DNA of 64,000 nt, from positions 3,976,001 to 4,040,000 of the forward strand of contig WPIO01000003.1 of assembly GCA_009760855.2 (NCBI GenBank), read 5' to 3'. The notes under the pieces are model-generated. The model saw only the letters and a program-made list of their open reading frames with translations, did not search any database and had not been told where the DNA came from. Each line of letters begins with the position of its first letter. The stretch's first letter is position 1. The translations under genes and the position numbers were made by a program. Source of the stretch: Cristatella mucedo (taxonomy: Eukaryota > Bryozoa > Phylactolaemata > Cristatellidae). Shown here one piece after another: positions 33,260 to 44,389 of this stretch.

Positions 33260-34145
33260 CGCGTCAGCGAGGTCACCCTCGGGTCAGCCTCTCAGCCAAA
33301 AGTAGCTGCTTAAGCTTGCATTTACTGCAAACGAACGAGAGAATGGACGAGCGCAAAGTGACACAATGTGTGCCGAGTGACGCGACGCAGTTGGCTCTCC
33401 GCAATTTCGTAAATCCCGTAGACATGCCGGACATATCGCGGTCTTCACGCCGACTCTGTGCACAGAGCGCACGGGAGTTCGAAGCAAGTAGCCACATCGG
33501 GGCGAAGGGCGGCCCTCAATCCTGGGGTGGGTGGGGGGGTTGTCCAAAAAATTTAGAATTGCCGCGAGAGGAAGTGTGAGTTCCTGCTATTAACATGACC
33601 GTGAAAGTTTTGCCTGTCATGCACCGAAGCAGCACTTCACACCGACACAGCAGCTGTAGCCGATCTTAGTGGATGGGATAGTGTTTGACTCAGGATGACC
33701 CATACAAATGCGAACTTGATAGAGTGGAAGGGAGAGGTCTCGAGCTCTATCGGCGCTGGATATCATGCACATTCATATTTACTCAGTCATTCCACCAGAA
33801 TGAATACAGATCGATTGCTAAGAACGATAGAAACTGGATTTCGCCAGTCGCTCCGACTACGAAACAGAATCTGTGAGCTGTATAGCTATGTAAGATGGTG
33901 GTTACATTGTTTATGCAGTATCACGATTTGTATTGGGATAGATGCTGAATATTTGCGGCGAAAGAGCTTCACGGAAAATAAAAAAATATGACACCTTCGA
34001 GGCCCGAGATGTACAGCAATAGGTTCATCTCAAGGGCTCCTCCTAAGATAAAAATTACCGGTTTTTACAAGTCACCAGCCATAGCGAAGGAATGGTGCAA
34101 AGTCTGACAAAAATTATTTCAAGCTTGGGCGGTGTCTATGTCTTA
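33260..34145. other. No confidently supported gene
   Basis: The stretch 33340-33550 is open on both strands with coding-like composition (plus strand: QLALRNFVNPVDMPDISRSS), but without convincing borders. Confidence 0.3.
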
Positions 34146-34147
34146 GC

Positions 34148-34225
34148 CTAGGAGTATGTGGCTCGTTTGTCGCGACCAACGACGTAGGTTCGAGTCCGGC
34201 AGCAGACAAGCTTGTATTGCCCACT

Positions 34226-34319
<94 letters not shown>

Positions 34320-34440
34320 GAGAGAAAGAGAGAGAGAAAGAGATCCTTTGTTGCCGACTGCAAGCGGTGATGATGGCCGTCAAGGCTCCTAAGCCGCTAT
34401 AGGAACGAGGCTGGTGAATCTCAGCTAACATTTAATTTTG
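34148..34440 (+). mobile_element. tRNA-derived SINE split by a (GA)n tract
   Basis: Head with B-box 'ggttcgagtccgg' and 'gtattgcccactttcagcgag', then about 110 bases of GA (34231-34341), then 'gatcctttgttgccgactgcaagcggtgatgatggcc', 'caaggctcctaagcc' and 'gaggctggtgaatctcagct'. The GA tract lies within the body of the SINE. Confidence 0.7.
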
Positions 34441-34604
34441 ATTCAGGCACGCGCCCTAAGCACGAAGGAACAAAAAGACATGGTGACTGTGGCACAAGGT
34501 AAGATAAGTGTACCAGGTTCGTGTTTAGCTTAGACTCAAATGCTGACAAGTCAATGCTGGTGGTGATGGAAGTTTCATTTCTATGCTTTAGGACCGTTGG
34601 CAAT

Positions 34605-34850
34605 TGAACCTTTTGCCCTGCAGGTCATGGACTGAGGACCTCGTTACAATTCTTACGCAACAACATCTACTCTCCGGCTACCGACTGGAGTGCATCCTTG
34701 CCGCCGGCCGCAGTCCTGAGCTGCTACTTTTACACTTTAGCTCTCGACTGCTCTCAGACTGACTGAGACTCATCTTTTCTTCTAACTTCTCTTTGTTGCA
34801 CGAGGCGAAGCCCGTTGGCAGCCGAGTGCCGAGTACCAAAAGACACCCAG
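34605..34850 (+). mobile_element. LINE family B, C-terminal fragment
   Basis: Near-copy of the 3' part of the element at 42.6-44.3 kb: 'caattcttacgcaacaacatctactctcc', 'gtcctgagctgctactttta', 'cttctctttgttgcacgaggcgaagcccgttggc'. It ends before the tail. Confidence 0.75.
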
Positions 34851-34859
34851 GCTTTGACA

Positions 34860-36640
34860 GCGAAATAGGCAACTCGCCGGCGAAACACCCACCTGGCCTT
34901 TATGGAGCTAGAGTGTGGAGAAAAGAATTGCACTTAATTTCAGAAGCCGGATGAGAGTTCCAGACAAAGCTGCAGAGACACCGCACCTGTACGGTATGCA
35001 CTCGAAAAAGCCACACGCGTCGCTTTAACGATTTCATTCGCTCGTGCCTTTCGCGTGCGTCTAATGTAGCCTGCAGCATCCGAGCAGCCTGCCAAGCGCA
35101 ACGATCTCTGCTTTGAAGGATACTTAAGCAAGTTTTTTACCGATGACCCCCCACGCGACGCTGGTCAACCTAAGGACGTACCGTAGGCTCCTCATTGAAG
35201 TTTTGTAATTCAATGTAAAGTATCTCAATCTGAAAAAGCCAAATGGCCGCAAGAGACTAAGAGACTACGCTTCGCATGAGAGTTTTCACTAGCGCACGAA
35301 TTCAAACCCTAGGGGGCTTTCGACCTCGTGCTAAGCTGTACATCTTAAAGTGTGCCTAAGGAATACGTGCAAATTCTTCAATACTAGCCCCTAGTACAAG
35401 CTGGACGCGACTTTCGATGACGCTCTTGACCCATTTTCTTTGACCTGGCAAGAATCAACCGACTGGCCAACAAGGGGCGGAACCTGTGTTCTCATGTTGG
35501 GTGGCCAGACCCGCAAGTACTGGAAAGTTAAAGCGCACAATTATGAAAAATTAAAACTACATAGCACTAGGTGGACCTGAAAAAGTCCATACTCGTGTCC
35601 ACTACCAGAATATCCCTGTCCATGTATGTCCACGTAGCTCCTGTACACGTAGGAAGCGGCACAGATAGGAAGCTGCCTCCCATTCCCTCCCCCCCACCCC
35701 GCTCTAGGAGAGCAATTGCACGCTGACTCCCCGGCTCTTGAGTCACCTCGCTCGACCATAACTGACGCCAGCCCTTCAGGCCTTTCTTCCTTTTTCTTTC
35801 TTACTCTGAGATCAATTAAATCCGGTTGCGATTGTCATCCGTTTGTCTTTCGATTTCAAACTGTACGAAGTCGTCTCGAAGCAGTCATTCGAATCTCTTT
35901 TTTCGAGTGCCCAAACAGCAAGTTGCAGATGTCGATAACAGTGCAACAACCACCAGGTGTAAAGTATTTCTTTAGTCAGCTTTTTCTGACCTCATTTCAA
36001 TTCCATGTTCCAATAATTGTCCCCTCCTCGCACTGGATCATTTTAAGTTATCCAATTTGATGACTTAACTGACCACTTTAGGGGCGAATTTTATTCGCTT
36101 CGCAGTTCATTTTCTCCTGCAGCGCTTGTGCACGGCCCATCTCGAAAAAAAGGTCACACACTTGATAAAATACATTTGCCACGATTGTAAGCGGTCAACT
36201 TCTGTTATGACCAAATTCACTTTGAAAGAGGCTCAACCCAAGTCTGCATTTCAGACGAGCCTCCGTAGCTGCTCTTAAAACCCTCTTCCCTAGAGCCGGG
36301 TGCCCATGGAGTTGGGGCCAAAAGGCTTCTCGGCCGGACGTTCCTGACGCGCAGCGTTCTTGGCTGCGGGCATTCTGCACGGCGCATTCACTTCCAGCTT
36401 GCCCAAAGATGGGCGGGGCGGGGCTGGGTAAAGCCTTTCTTGCTCCCCCTCGCCGATGGGCTCACTCAGGATGGAAGGTTGCACCGGGCCGTTGCAGCCT
36501 CACTCGCTCACGAAACTAAGACCGCGGCGGCGTCGGACGTCTGTAAATCGTCGGTGCAGTAAGTGGAAAGGAAAATTATGACGTACGTCAAACGTAACTG
36601 TACGTTGACCGACACCGAGTCTTGGGATAAGAAATAGATG
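34860..36640. other. No supported gene
   Basis: No recognised exon or repeat family. Confidence 0.4.
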
Positions 36641-36649
36641 GAATTATAA

Positions 36650-36790
36650 TTAATTCGTACGGCGTCGGAAGATAACTTAGTGTATATTTATGCACTTCGA
36701 GTTTGCCATGGGGCTCAAGCCCACGACCTCGGTCATCAAATACATTCACCTTGATCTTGGCCGAGGCGAGCACCTTAATCATCATGCCGA
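36650..36790 (-). mobile_element. Second SINE type, another copy
   Basis: Minus-strand reading 'atgattaaggtgctcgcctcggccaagatcaaggtgaatgtatttgatgaccgaggtcgtgggcttgagccc' is clearly related to the copy at 30425. It ends in 'gtgcataaatatacac'. A head of the first SINE type follows at once on the opposite strand. Confidence 0.65.
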
Positions 36791-36834
36791 TCTATCTTTA
36801 AGCCGCCGTAACGTACCGTTGTACTAAGTCTTCG

Positions 36835-36985
36835 CCCAAGAGGTAAGGTGCTCGCTCTTCGCGACCGGTTCGTGGGTTCAAGTCCTGCAGTGGGCGATCC
36901 CTTATTTTTCACTGCAAGCGGTGGTGATAACCGATAAGGCTCGTCCGTCATTATAAATGAAGCTGTTAAATCATATGCTGGCACC
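36835..36985 (+). mobile_element. tRNA-derived SINE, near full length
   Basis: 'aaggtgctcgctcttcgcgacc', B-box 'gggttcaagtcctgc', 'gtgggcgatcccttatttttcactgcaagcggtggtgataacc', 'aaggctcgtccgtca', 'aatgaagctgttaaatca'. It stands head to head with the SINE at 36650. Confidence 0.75.
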
Positions 36986-37457
36986 TGTAAATGGTTTGGG
37001 GTAAAAGTGTTGCACGTCATTACGTTAGCCGTCGGCCGGGCCAACAATCGGCAGGCTTTTAGAGCGACAGACTTTAGCCGCTCTGCTGGATCAGCCCTCG
37101 CCAAGTCCATCTGGCGCATCATGCCTTCTCAAATAGCACCCGCAAGGACAGATACCAAGTTCCTCGAGCGCTAATTGGCGCCGATCGTCCGGATACTCCC
37201 TCTGCAACAGCTGTTGACGACGTGCGTTGGCGCGGACCTCAGTTTAGTCCCCCCCCCCCCAGTCCACGGAAAGCTGACGCTCGAGCATTGAACGAGCGAC
37301 GAGTAAGACATCTCGAGCTCCAATGCGGCTCGCGCTAGCCATTGCGGCAGGAGGCGCCCAATAGGCGAGGTGGACAGCACAGCGGCTGAGCTTCTGGGAG
37401 CTTCAGGCTGAGCTTCTGGGAACAGAACCCCAACGAAGCTGTCAGTAGAGACTGCTT

Positions 37458-37676
37458 TTATAAGAACGCCTTGCCTTGCATTGGTCGAAGCCTCGTCGTT
37501 GCGTCGGTCTTCAACGACAGAGGCGCATTTCCACCGGCGCCCGCTTCGAAAGAGGTCCTCTGCTCTGCGTTTAAAAACCCCAGAACGACGGAAAAAAGTG
37601 ATAGGCCCACGAGATTTAGTCCACGCCATACATCAGCCTCATTTGTGCACAGCGGCAGAGGAGCCTCGGCGGCCAT
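37458..37676 (-). CDS. Possible first exon on the minus strand
   Basis: ATG at 37676 stands in the context cgaagATGGCCGCC, similar to the YY1-type start of many animal housekeeping genes. The frame stays open for 72 codons (begins MAAEAPLPLCTNEADVWRGL). It lies upstream of the channel's S1 exon on the same strand, so it could be the channel's missing first exon, but no junction in the required phase was established and the peptide has no family resemblance. Confidence 0.2.
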   Translation of the reverse strand: MAAEAPLPLCTNEADVWRGLNLVGLSLFSVVLGFLNAEQRTSFEAGAGGNAPLSLKTDATTRLRPMQGKAFL

Positions 37677-37689
37677 CTTCGCGCTTTCA

Positions 37690-37805
37690 GCCAGCGGGCG
37701 ATCGCCTGCCTGCTGCAGATCGACGATCGCCTGCCTGCTGCAGGACTCAAACCTGCGATGCTGCGGGTCGCGAACTGCTCGAGCCTCGACCCCTGGGCTA
37801 AGCCC
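37690..37805 (-). mobile_element. tRNA-derived SINE, head
   Basis: Minus-strand reading 'gggcttagcccaggggtcgaggctcgagcagttcgcgacc' and B-box 'ggtttgagtcctgcagcaggc'. A local duplication of 'gatcgcctgcctgctgcag' lies at its end. Confidence 0.55.
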
Positions 37806-38010
37806 GTGGACCGAGCTGCTTCGCTAACGGCCTTATTGCTTCGGTCCACAGTCACTCACAGGCCCCTAGGATCACTTCTGCTCTTGCCGACCTCGGCCAG
37901 CTGCCGCAGCAATGGAAGGATAAAGTGCAAAGTTGGTGCCCCGGTTGGCGGTTCCGGCGGCTCGAAGCTCGCGTCCTGTCCGGCCCATGCACTGCGGCTC
38001 GAGCGCCGAG

Positions 38011-38097
38011 CCGTCCAGGGCGGGCTGGCCGCCCTGGACGGCCCGGCCCATTCCATTTCAGCGGGGCGGGCGGGCTGGCCGCCCGTCCCGCTGAAAT
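38011..38097. repeat. Two adjacent GC-rich hairpins
   Basis: Arms ccgtccagggcgg / ccgccctggacgg with loop gctgg at 38011-38041, then arms of 19 bases (atttcagcgggg... ) with one mismatch and the same gctgg loop at 38055-38097. Confidence 0.9.
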
Positions 38098-39109
38098 CGG
38101 CTGCCGCCGCCGCAGGGCAAAGCCTCCGACTTCCGAGCATGTGTGTCGCACGCACGAGCATCGGGGGGGGGGTGGGGGTCAGTCGCCGAGGCCGCTGGCC
38201 GCAGTCGATGGTAAGAGAGGCAGCGAGCACGCTCCCAGGCCAACGCTCCTATAATACCGGTCGGGGGGGGACAAAGGTCAGCGGGCGATATGGAGGGGCC
38301 GCTAGCAGCGGTGGCACTGGCTGCGGCGGCACGTGCGTTTTCACCGGGGAAGGTGGGGGGCGACGAGAATACGCGACCAGAATAGACTGCTGTCGACGCC
38401 AGAATAGACTGCTATCGTCCGGCCGCTGCCGAAGCCTGTTTCGAGCCGCAGAAGTCGCCGCTAGGCCCGACGGAGGAACCGTAGACCGGAAGAGGAGCAA
38501 GTGTGCGGCAGGATCCCGTTAATTTGTGTAAGCCGATCTCCGCCACCGAGATCGGCGGCAGCGGGCGGCGGTGGCACTTCTCAAAGACAACTTCACAGCC
38601 ACCGCCTTTCGCAGTGTGCTTACCTTCCGCGCTTGAGTGTCGGTTCTTCCCCGCTCATCAAAGAGTCCACTGCTAACGATCGACGATGCAAATTCTCTTT
38701 TTCGCCTTCGCCTCCGGTGGGATGGGGCCAATCTTCGAAGCGCCGTGTGGGCGACTGAAGAGCGGACAGAGATTTGTTGCCCACGCGAGCGCATGAACGA
38801 GAGGCCTCTATCTCTAGCCTATGGCTGCCGCAATGACGTCCGTGACTGGCGTGAGGAGGCGGGCGCTCGGCGCCGAGAGAGCTTCCTTGATAATTAAGGG
38901 GCCTCGCTGGCCGCCTGTCGCCGGCGCTGTCGGAAAGAGAGGGCTCGACGTAAGCGACGCCGCGTAGTCAACGCATTCAATGTCCAGCGTCTCGAAGCCC
39001 AGGATGAGTAGTGAAACTGTGGAAATCATTCAGCAGTACTCAGGGAAGAGACCTTTCTCGCCGGAGTTCGGCATTTCCCGAAAAGTGAAGGTCGGCTGAT
39101 TACAGAGGC

Positions 39110-39111
<2 letters not shown>

Positions 39112-39184
<73 letters not shown>
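39112..39184. repeat. (TA)n microsatellite
   Basis: About 70 bases of TA. Confidence 0.98.
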
Positions 39185-39190
<6 letters not shown>

Positions 39191-39664
39191 GCGGCAGAAG
39201 AGTCTTAGTGGCTGTTGCTCCGCTTGCAACGAGTAATAGGGAATTTTGCGATGCAGCATTCCAAGCCATCACGTGGGACGTGAAGTGCGAGCTCCTTACC
39301 CCTAGGACTCGGGATCTCTCTAACCTGGCGCCCACCCCACATTCATTTCCGATCCCTTTCGAGGATTGACGGGAGCCACTGGGCTCCTCCGTGTGGCTGC
39401 TCGCATTCAATCGCCAACTCACGATTGCTTTTATCACTCGCAACCTTGTATATTACGGATTAAAGTCGAAAGTTGGTTCGCTTTATAATTGACTGTCATT
39501 TCAGGTGCAACGCATAAGCCATTTTTATTGCCTCAGTGCGATTCGGGGAAAGCTATTAGCCAGCGGTCAAAAGTTCATCAGTGGCCCTGCTTGTAATCAG
39601 ATGCGCTTTGGCATGCTGGCCTAATTATGTTACTTGTTTGCTTGTGAATGCTTGTTAAAGTAAG

Positions 39665-40398
39665 ATTCAATGCGTGCGATTAAACCTTGACTATTGATTA
39701 TCTGGCAAGGAATCTCTGGGCATTGGCGCCGGCAATTCTTCACATAGGTCAGATGGGATTTTCTGCCATTCATTCTCCAGAAGTTCGAAAATAATTCCTT
39801 ACAATTTTGTGGATGGATGACCTGTTAGCGTATTTTACGGTCCAACTTCTGCCACAAATGTTCAACAGGGTTCAAATCTGGACCCTGACTGGGCCATTCC
39901 AAAATCCGGAAGTGACCGCAGCCTGGATGTATAGGGCTGTCAAAAAAGTCCCTTACTACGCCTTCGGTAGTCGTTGTATCATTGTCCTGTCGCCAAATAA
40001 AGTCCAAAACATGAATGCTCTGAGCTGATGGAATACCAACATTCTTAGCAATGTGCAAGTAGCTGTCTGCATTCAGTGCATCCCGTGCAGCCGGTGCAAG
40101 CTCCCTACACCAGCAGCTCTGAAGCAACCACACACCACTACCCCACCACCGCCGTAGCTCACCATCTTTTGGAGACAATCACCTAAACCAGGGTCCAGTG
40201 CTAGTATGTACGGGCGAAAGCAATCCTCTTACGCTTGTGCATAAAGCCACGTCGAGGCTTCCTCTTAGAAACTCTGAGCAGCATACCTTGCTCGCCGAGC
40301 CTCTTCCTGACGATCGTTCTTTCGCTGACAGTAATCTCTGAGAGCTCTGGTTCTTTCTTAATTTTCAATGACCTCGAGATCCTGCATTGCACCTGCAT
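39665..40398 (-). pseudogene. Tc1-like transposase, decayed
   Basis: The minus strand encodes pieces of a Tc1/mariner transposase in order: a basic N-terminal part (TVSERTIVRKRLGEQGMLLR, then KRKPRRGFMHKRKRIAFART), the catalytic core end (NADSYLHIAKNVGIPSAQS, FIWRQDND, WPSQGPDLNPVEHLW) and the C-terminal end (ELLENEWQKIPSDLCEEL). The D-N-P-V-E-H box of the third acidic residue is visible. Stops and frameshifts break the frame near 40150 and 39830, and the N-terminus is missing where a LINE begins at about 40375. Terminal inverted repeats were not found. Confidence 0.85.
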
Positions 40399-41332
40399 TG
40401 CCCCACCCTCATCTTTCGGTCCTCTCGTATCGTCGTGCAGCTCTAAAAATTATCCTCGCGGATAATTTGGTATCTATGCTTTCTATACAGCATCTGGCGC
40501 TTAATGTCGGCTACGCCAGAAAATGTCCTGTTGAATCCGCACGTAATCTGGGTGTTCTGTTCCAAATTGATCTTTCATTGGACGACCACAACAGCTCCCC
40601 AAATCAAGTCTGCCTACTTGCAGCTACGTAAAAGTGCAAAAATTCGGGCTTGCTTAGACAGGGATCCTACATCCAAATTGGTCCATGCATTTGTGACATC
40701 CCGTCTCGACTTCTGTAACTTACTGCCTGCTGATCTTGCTGCATATGCAGACAGGCTCTTACAGTTGGTGCAAAACTCGGCAGCTGGGCTCATCTGTCGT
40801 GAGCGTCGCAATAGCCAAATCAAACCACTTCTCGCCGCCCTGCACTGGCTCCATATCAAGAATCGCATCGACTTCAAGGTTCTGTCACTTACTTGTAGGT
40901 CCCTTAATTCTCCGGCTCCAGCCTACCTATCAGAACAACTCCCCCGCCAGGCGAAGAATAGTAAAACCCATATTTCCGACTCGAACCATTTAGCCATACC
41001 TCGTGCGAACCTTACAACCGTTGGAGACCGTGCATTTAGTAACTACGCTCCCAAAGCCTGGAACTCACTACCGACGCACGTCACAACATCCCCTGATATG
41101 GGGAGATTTAAAAAGAAGCTTAAAAGTACCTGTTTATTGCAGCATTTGGTGGGTCTTTGTGATTCGTTCTTTGTGTGCATGTACCTGCTTCCACTATGCC
41201 TGCTGCTTGCGGATGTTACCATCAAACATTTGGTAATGCTTTGTATGCAGAATATGTAAAGTGCCTAGAGAGAGATTCAGCTCTTTGAGGGCGCTATACA
41301 AATATATAATTATTATTTTAATAATTGTAGCG
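40375..41332 (+). mobile_element. LINE family A, 5'-truncated copy with tail
   Basis: Begins at the Tc1-like relic. One frame covers the region after the catalytic box (VESARNLGVLFQIDLSLDDH), then after a frameshift near 40600 the C-terminal half: KSAKIRACLDRDPTSKLVHA, FVTSRLDFCNLLPADLAAYA, QNSAAGLICRERRNSQIKPL, LAALHWLHIKNRIDFKVLSL, APKAWNSLPTHVTTSPDMGR and FKKKLKSTCLLQ. The reading then ends and the 3' untranslated part runs to 'gtgcctagagagagattcag...gggcgctatacaaat' and a TTATTATTT tail. One of the better-kept copies. Confidence 0.9.
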
Positions 41333-41344
41333 AGCTGTAAAGGA

Positions 41345-42185
41345 TTAGTTATTAATAATCATAAAACACTTGTATAGCACCCTCAGACAACTTAATACAT
41401 TTCTAGGCACTTTGAATAGGCTGTAAAGAAAGCATAACAGTACCGTTAGTGGTAGGATCCAGCAAATGCTGCCCGGAACAGGTGCATTTAAGCTAACTTT
41501 CAATGTCGTCAAGTCGCAGGATGACGTGACTTTAGTCAGGAGCGAGTTCCAGACGTTTGAAGTATACAAACTAAAGGCACGGTATTCAAAAGACTTGAGG
41601 TAGGTTCAAGGCACAGCTAAGCTAGTCGAGTAAGAAAAGGGGCGGTGCGTTTCCTGGCATGGTTGCAAGGTAGTTCGGATAGGTAGGTTAGAGCGAGAGA
41701 ATGAACGGACCTGAGTGGTAGTAAAGAGAACCTAGCAACATTAGTTGATATGCTGCTTCATGGGGGCAAGCGTAGGTCGGCGATAAGCGGTATATAGTGG
41801 CGACTGCAACGCTCACGACAGAAAGCCTGGCTGCGGAGTTTTGCTAGAACTGCGAGCGCCTTATTTCACAGGCAGGCAGGCAGGCCTGCAAATACTGAGG
41901 TACAGAAGTCGAAATGAAATGTGTTACAAATGCATGGACCAACTTGGATGCATTATCCCTGGTCCGAGCAGGGTCAAATTTCTGCAAGATTGCGTTGCTG
42001 AATGTACACAGACTTTAGTGTAGAGCAGACGTCGTCGTCTTTGGGAAAGGTCATTTTAGAACAGAATACCTAGACTTCGTGCGTATGCAACAGGAGATTT
42101 GCTGGCAGAGCCTATTTTGAGGGATAGTTTTTCCAATTTCTGAATAGCATTACGTTACCCACGTTGTATTGAGATTTAGTTCTCA
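41345..42185 (-). mobile_element. LINE family A, inverted copy
   Basis: Starts tail-first on the plus strand ('aaaacacttgtatagcaccctcagacaacttaatacatttctaggcac'), only about 15 bases from the tail of the previous copy. Further in, the decayed reading frame on the minus strand is seen up to about 42180. The two copies together form a large inverted repeat. Confidence 0.8.
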
Positions 42186-42664
42186 TGGGGCCATAAAAAA
42201 TCCATTATTGTAATTATAGCTATCATTATTAAGAACTTAGCAGCATCGTAGCCACAATGAAGCAATGAAAAGGGGTTAATCCGTTACCCTGTCAGAGGTG
42301 GTTAATCTCGCAGAGGCGTAGCATAGGGTAGGCTGGGGGGGGGAGATGTCCTCCGCAACAAGGCCAAGGGGCTCCAAAAGCAAAATGGATTGTGCATGTT
42401 TTTTTTTAACTTTTTAATGCGAGAATACCATTCTTGATTTCAAGCAAGCCCTTGTTCCAATGGATTTGAATATTGCTGGCTGAGCTGGTTTCCAGACTTA
42501 GGCCGTAGCTGCAGCTTGACGTTCTGGCGGCACACACTAGACGACAAGGAAACGCCGAGTTCAACAACCGTGTATTTCCAACTGCCCTTCCCGCCCGCTC
42601 GCTCAGTACTATCTGCCACAGGAAGACTGCGTCGCACTGAATAACCAAGATTTTTAATGCTTCT

Positions 42665-43615
42665 TTGGGAAAAGGGATCGTCCCCAAGTCTTTCAAATCG
42701 GCAATCGTTAGACCTATTCTTAAAAAGCCTGGATTAGACACAGAGGTCCTAGCAAACTATCGTCCAGTTTCCCTTCTTCCATTCTTATCAAAGATTCTTG
42801 AAAAAATTGTTGCTAAGCAGCTTGTTGAACATATTGAAAATAATGGAATGTCAGAAACATTTCAATCACGTTTCAAGAGGCAGCACTCTACCGAAACTGC
42901 TCTCCTCCGTGTTAACAATGACATTCTACGTGGCAACGACGACGGGAATGTCACTGCCCTAGCTCTGCTAGATCTGTCTGCTGCCTTCGACACCATTGAT
43001 CACGAAGTTCTGCTTGAACGACTGAGAACAACGATCGGTCTGGCAGACGAAGCACTGGCGTGGTTTAAATCATACTTGTCTGATCGTGTTCAATCCGTGT
43101 CGTGTGGGGGTCAGGTCTCAGACATGAGAAGGGTCACCTGTGGAGCCCCTCGAGGGTCTGTACTTGGTCCCTTGCTGTTCTCCATTTATATGCAACCTCT
43201 GGGAAAAGTGATTAAGGCCCATGGAATAGGATATCACTTCTATGCTGACGATACTCAGTTGTATTTGTCATTTAAACCGTCGGAATCTGCTGCAGCAACT
43301 GAGAAACTGAATGCTTGCCTTGCCGATACTCGATCCTGGATGTCGGAAAACTTCCTGAAATTAAATGACGATAAAACCGAACTGCTTCTCATAGGACACC
43401 CTAAGCGTGTGGCTGGATTAAAAGGCTTTGCTGTTCTAATAGGTGACGCTATTGTGCGACCTTCACCACGTGCTCGTAATCTAGGTGTCGTGTTCGACAG
43501 CTGCCTCAATTTCAAAAGCTTCATTCAGAAGACTGCCTCTACAGCTAGCCATCACATCCGATCCCTATCCAAGATTAGAAGCTGTCTCCCACAGTGGCTT
43601 GTAAAAAAAATTTAA
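42665..43615 (+). pseudogene. Reverse transcriptase of LINE family B, N-terminal piece
   Basis: 316 codons with the conserved reverse-transcriptase blocks in order: [20 protein letters not shown] at the start, [20 protein letters not shown] near residue 30, [20 protein letters not shown] near 100, [20 protein letters not shown] near 160, and the catalytic box [10 protein letters not shown] near 190, followed by [19 protein letters not shown] and [15 protein letters not shown]. Both catalytic aspartates of YADD are kept. The frame stops at TAA just after an eight-A run (gtaaaaaaaattt), where a small length change shifted the frame; the rest of the protein continues in the overlapping frame from 43594. 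This enzyme copies the element's RNA into the target site. Confidence 0.92.
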
Positions 43616-44232
43616 CTAGCTCTTTAGTTCTGTCTCGGCTTGATTATTGTAATTCCCTTTTGGCTGGGCTACCAAAGAAAGCTATTATGCCACTACAGCG
43701 GACTATGAATATGGCTGCAAGGCTGGTCTTCAAGTCCCAGCGGTTTGAGCACGTGTCACCTTTGCTGGAAGAGCTAGGATGGTTGCCGGTTGAGCAAAGG
43801 ATACGGAGCAAAGTTCTTACGCTGACCCACAAGGCCCGCCACGGCTTGGCTCCTTCATACCTAGCTGAACTGCTACATCAGTTTCAGCCTGTTCGCGCCC
43901 TCAGGTCCTGTGTGGACAATAAATTAGCTGTCCCATTCCTCCGCTTAAAGACAGTTGGCGACAGAAGCTTTAGCTCTGCAGGTCCTAGACTGTGGAACTG
44001 GCTTCCACAATTCTTACGCAACGACATCTACTCTCCAACTGCCGACTATGGCACATCTTTTTCAGCGGTCCTGAACTGCTACTTCTATGCTACTCACTAC
44101 CTCAACTGTTCTCCTAACTCTGCTATGCTTCCCACTTTCTCTTTGTTGCGTGAGACAAAGTCTGTTGGCTACCGAATGCGTACCGAAAGCCGCTTAGGCT
44201 GTGAGTGCGCTATACAAAACTCTCCTGCGTAA
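43594..44232 (+). pseudogene. Reverse transcriptase of LINE family B, C-terminal piece
   Basis: Continues the element after the frameshift: SSLVLSRLDYCNSLLAGLPK, LEELGWLPVEQRIRSKVLTL, LAPSYLAELL, SAGPRLWNWLPQFLRNDIYS. These are the C-terminal blocks typical of L2-like LINEs (the R-L-D-Y-C-N-S-L-L and W-L-P motifs). Ends with TAA. Only one frameshift separates this copy from an uninterrupted frame, so its insertion is recent compared with the other copies. Confidence 0.9.
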
Positions 44233-44389
44233 CGCCCACATGGTCTTCATGACTTTGTGGAGTTACTGACGGAGATACATTATATTGCATTACATTACTG
44301 TAGGCGAGCCCAGCCTGCGACAGTTTATGCTGCAAGTCACGATTCAGTTATCATTACCTTTTGGAACAAAAGAGAGGCCTACTTATTCT

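Larger units (their letters stand above)
37150..38950. other. CpG-rich region with possible promoter
   Basis: The most GC- and CpG-rich part of the window, with C runs (37250, 38163) and several long but featureless open frames, the longest on the plus strand at 37758-38522. None looks like a known protein. On the minus strand 'gcgaagATGGCCGCCGAGG' at 37668-37676 has the look of a housekeeping-type start. A promoter function is inference from composition only. Confidence 0.35.
42600..44330 (+). mobile_element. LINE family B (L2-like), nearly intact 3' half
   Basis: Body of an L2-like retrotransposon. It is 5'-truncated: no endonuclease part is present. The two coding pieces are listed separately. 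After the stop at 44232 the 3' end reads 'gcccacatggtcttcatgactttgtggagttactgacggagatac' and ends in ATTACATTAC units at about 44285-44305. The same tail occurs inverted at 49335. Confidence 0.9.

Noticed and set aside
37758-38522. 254-codon open frame on the plus strand
   Set aside because: Runs through palindromes and a SINE head, has no recognisable domain, and all frames are open here because of the high GC content.
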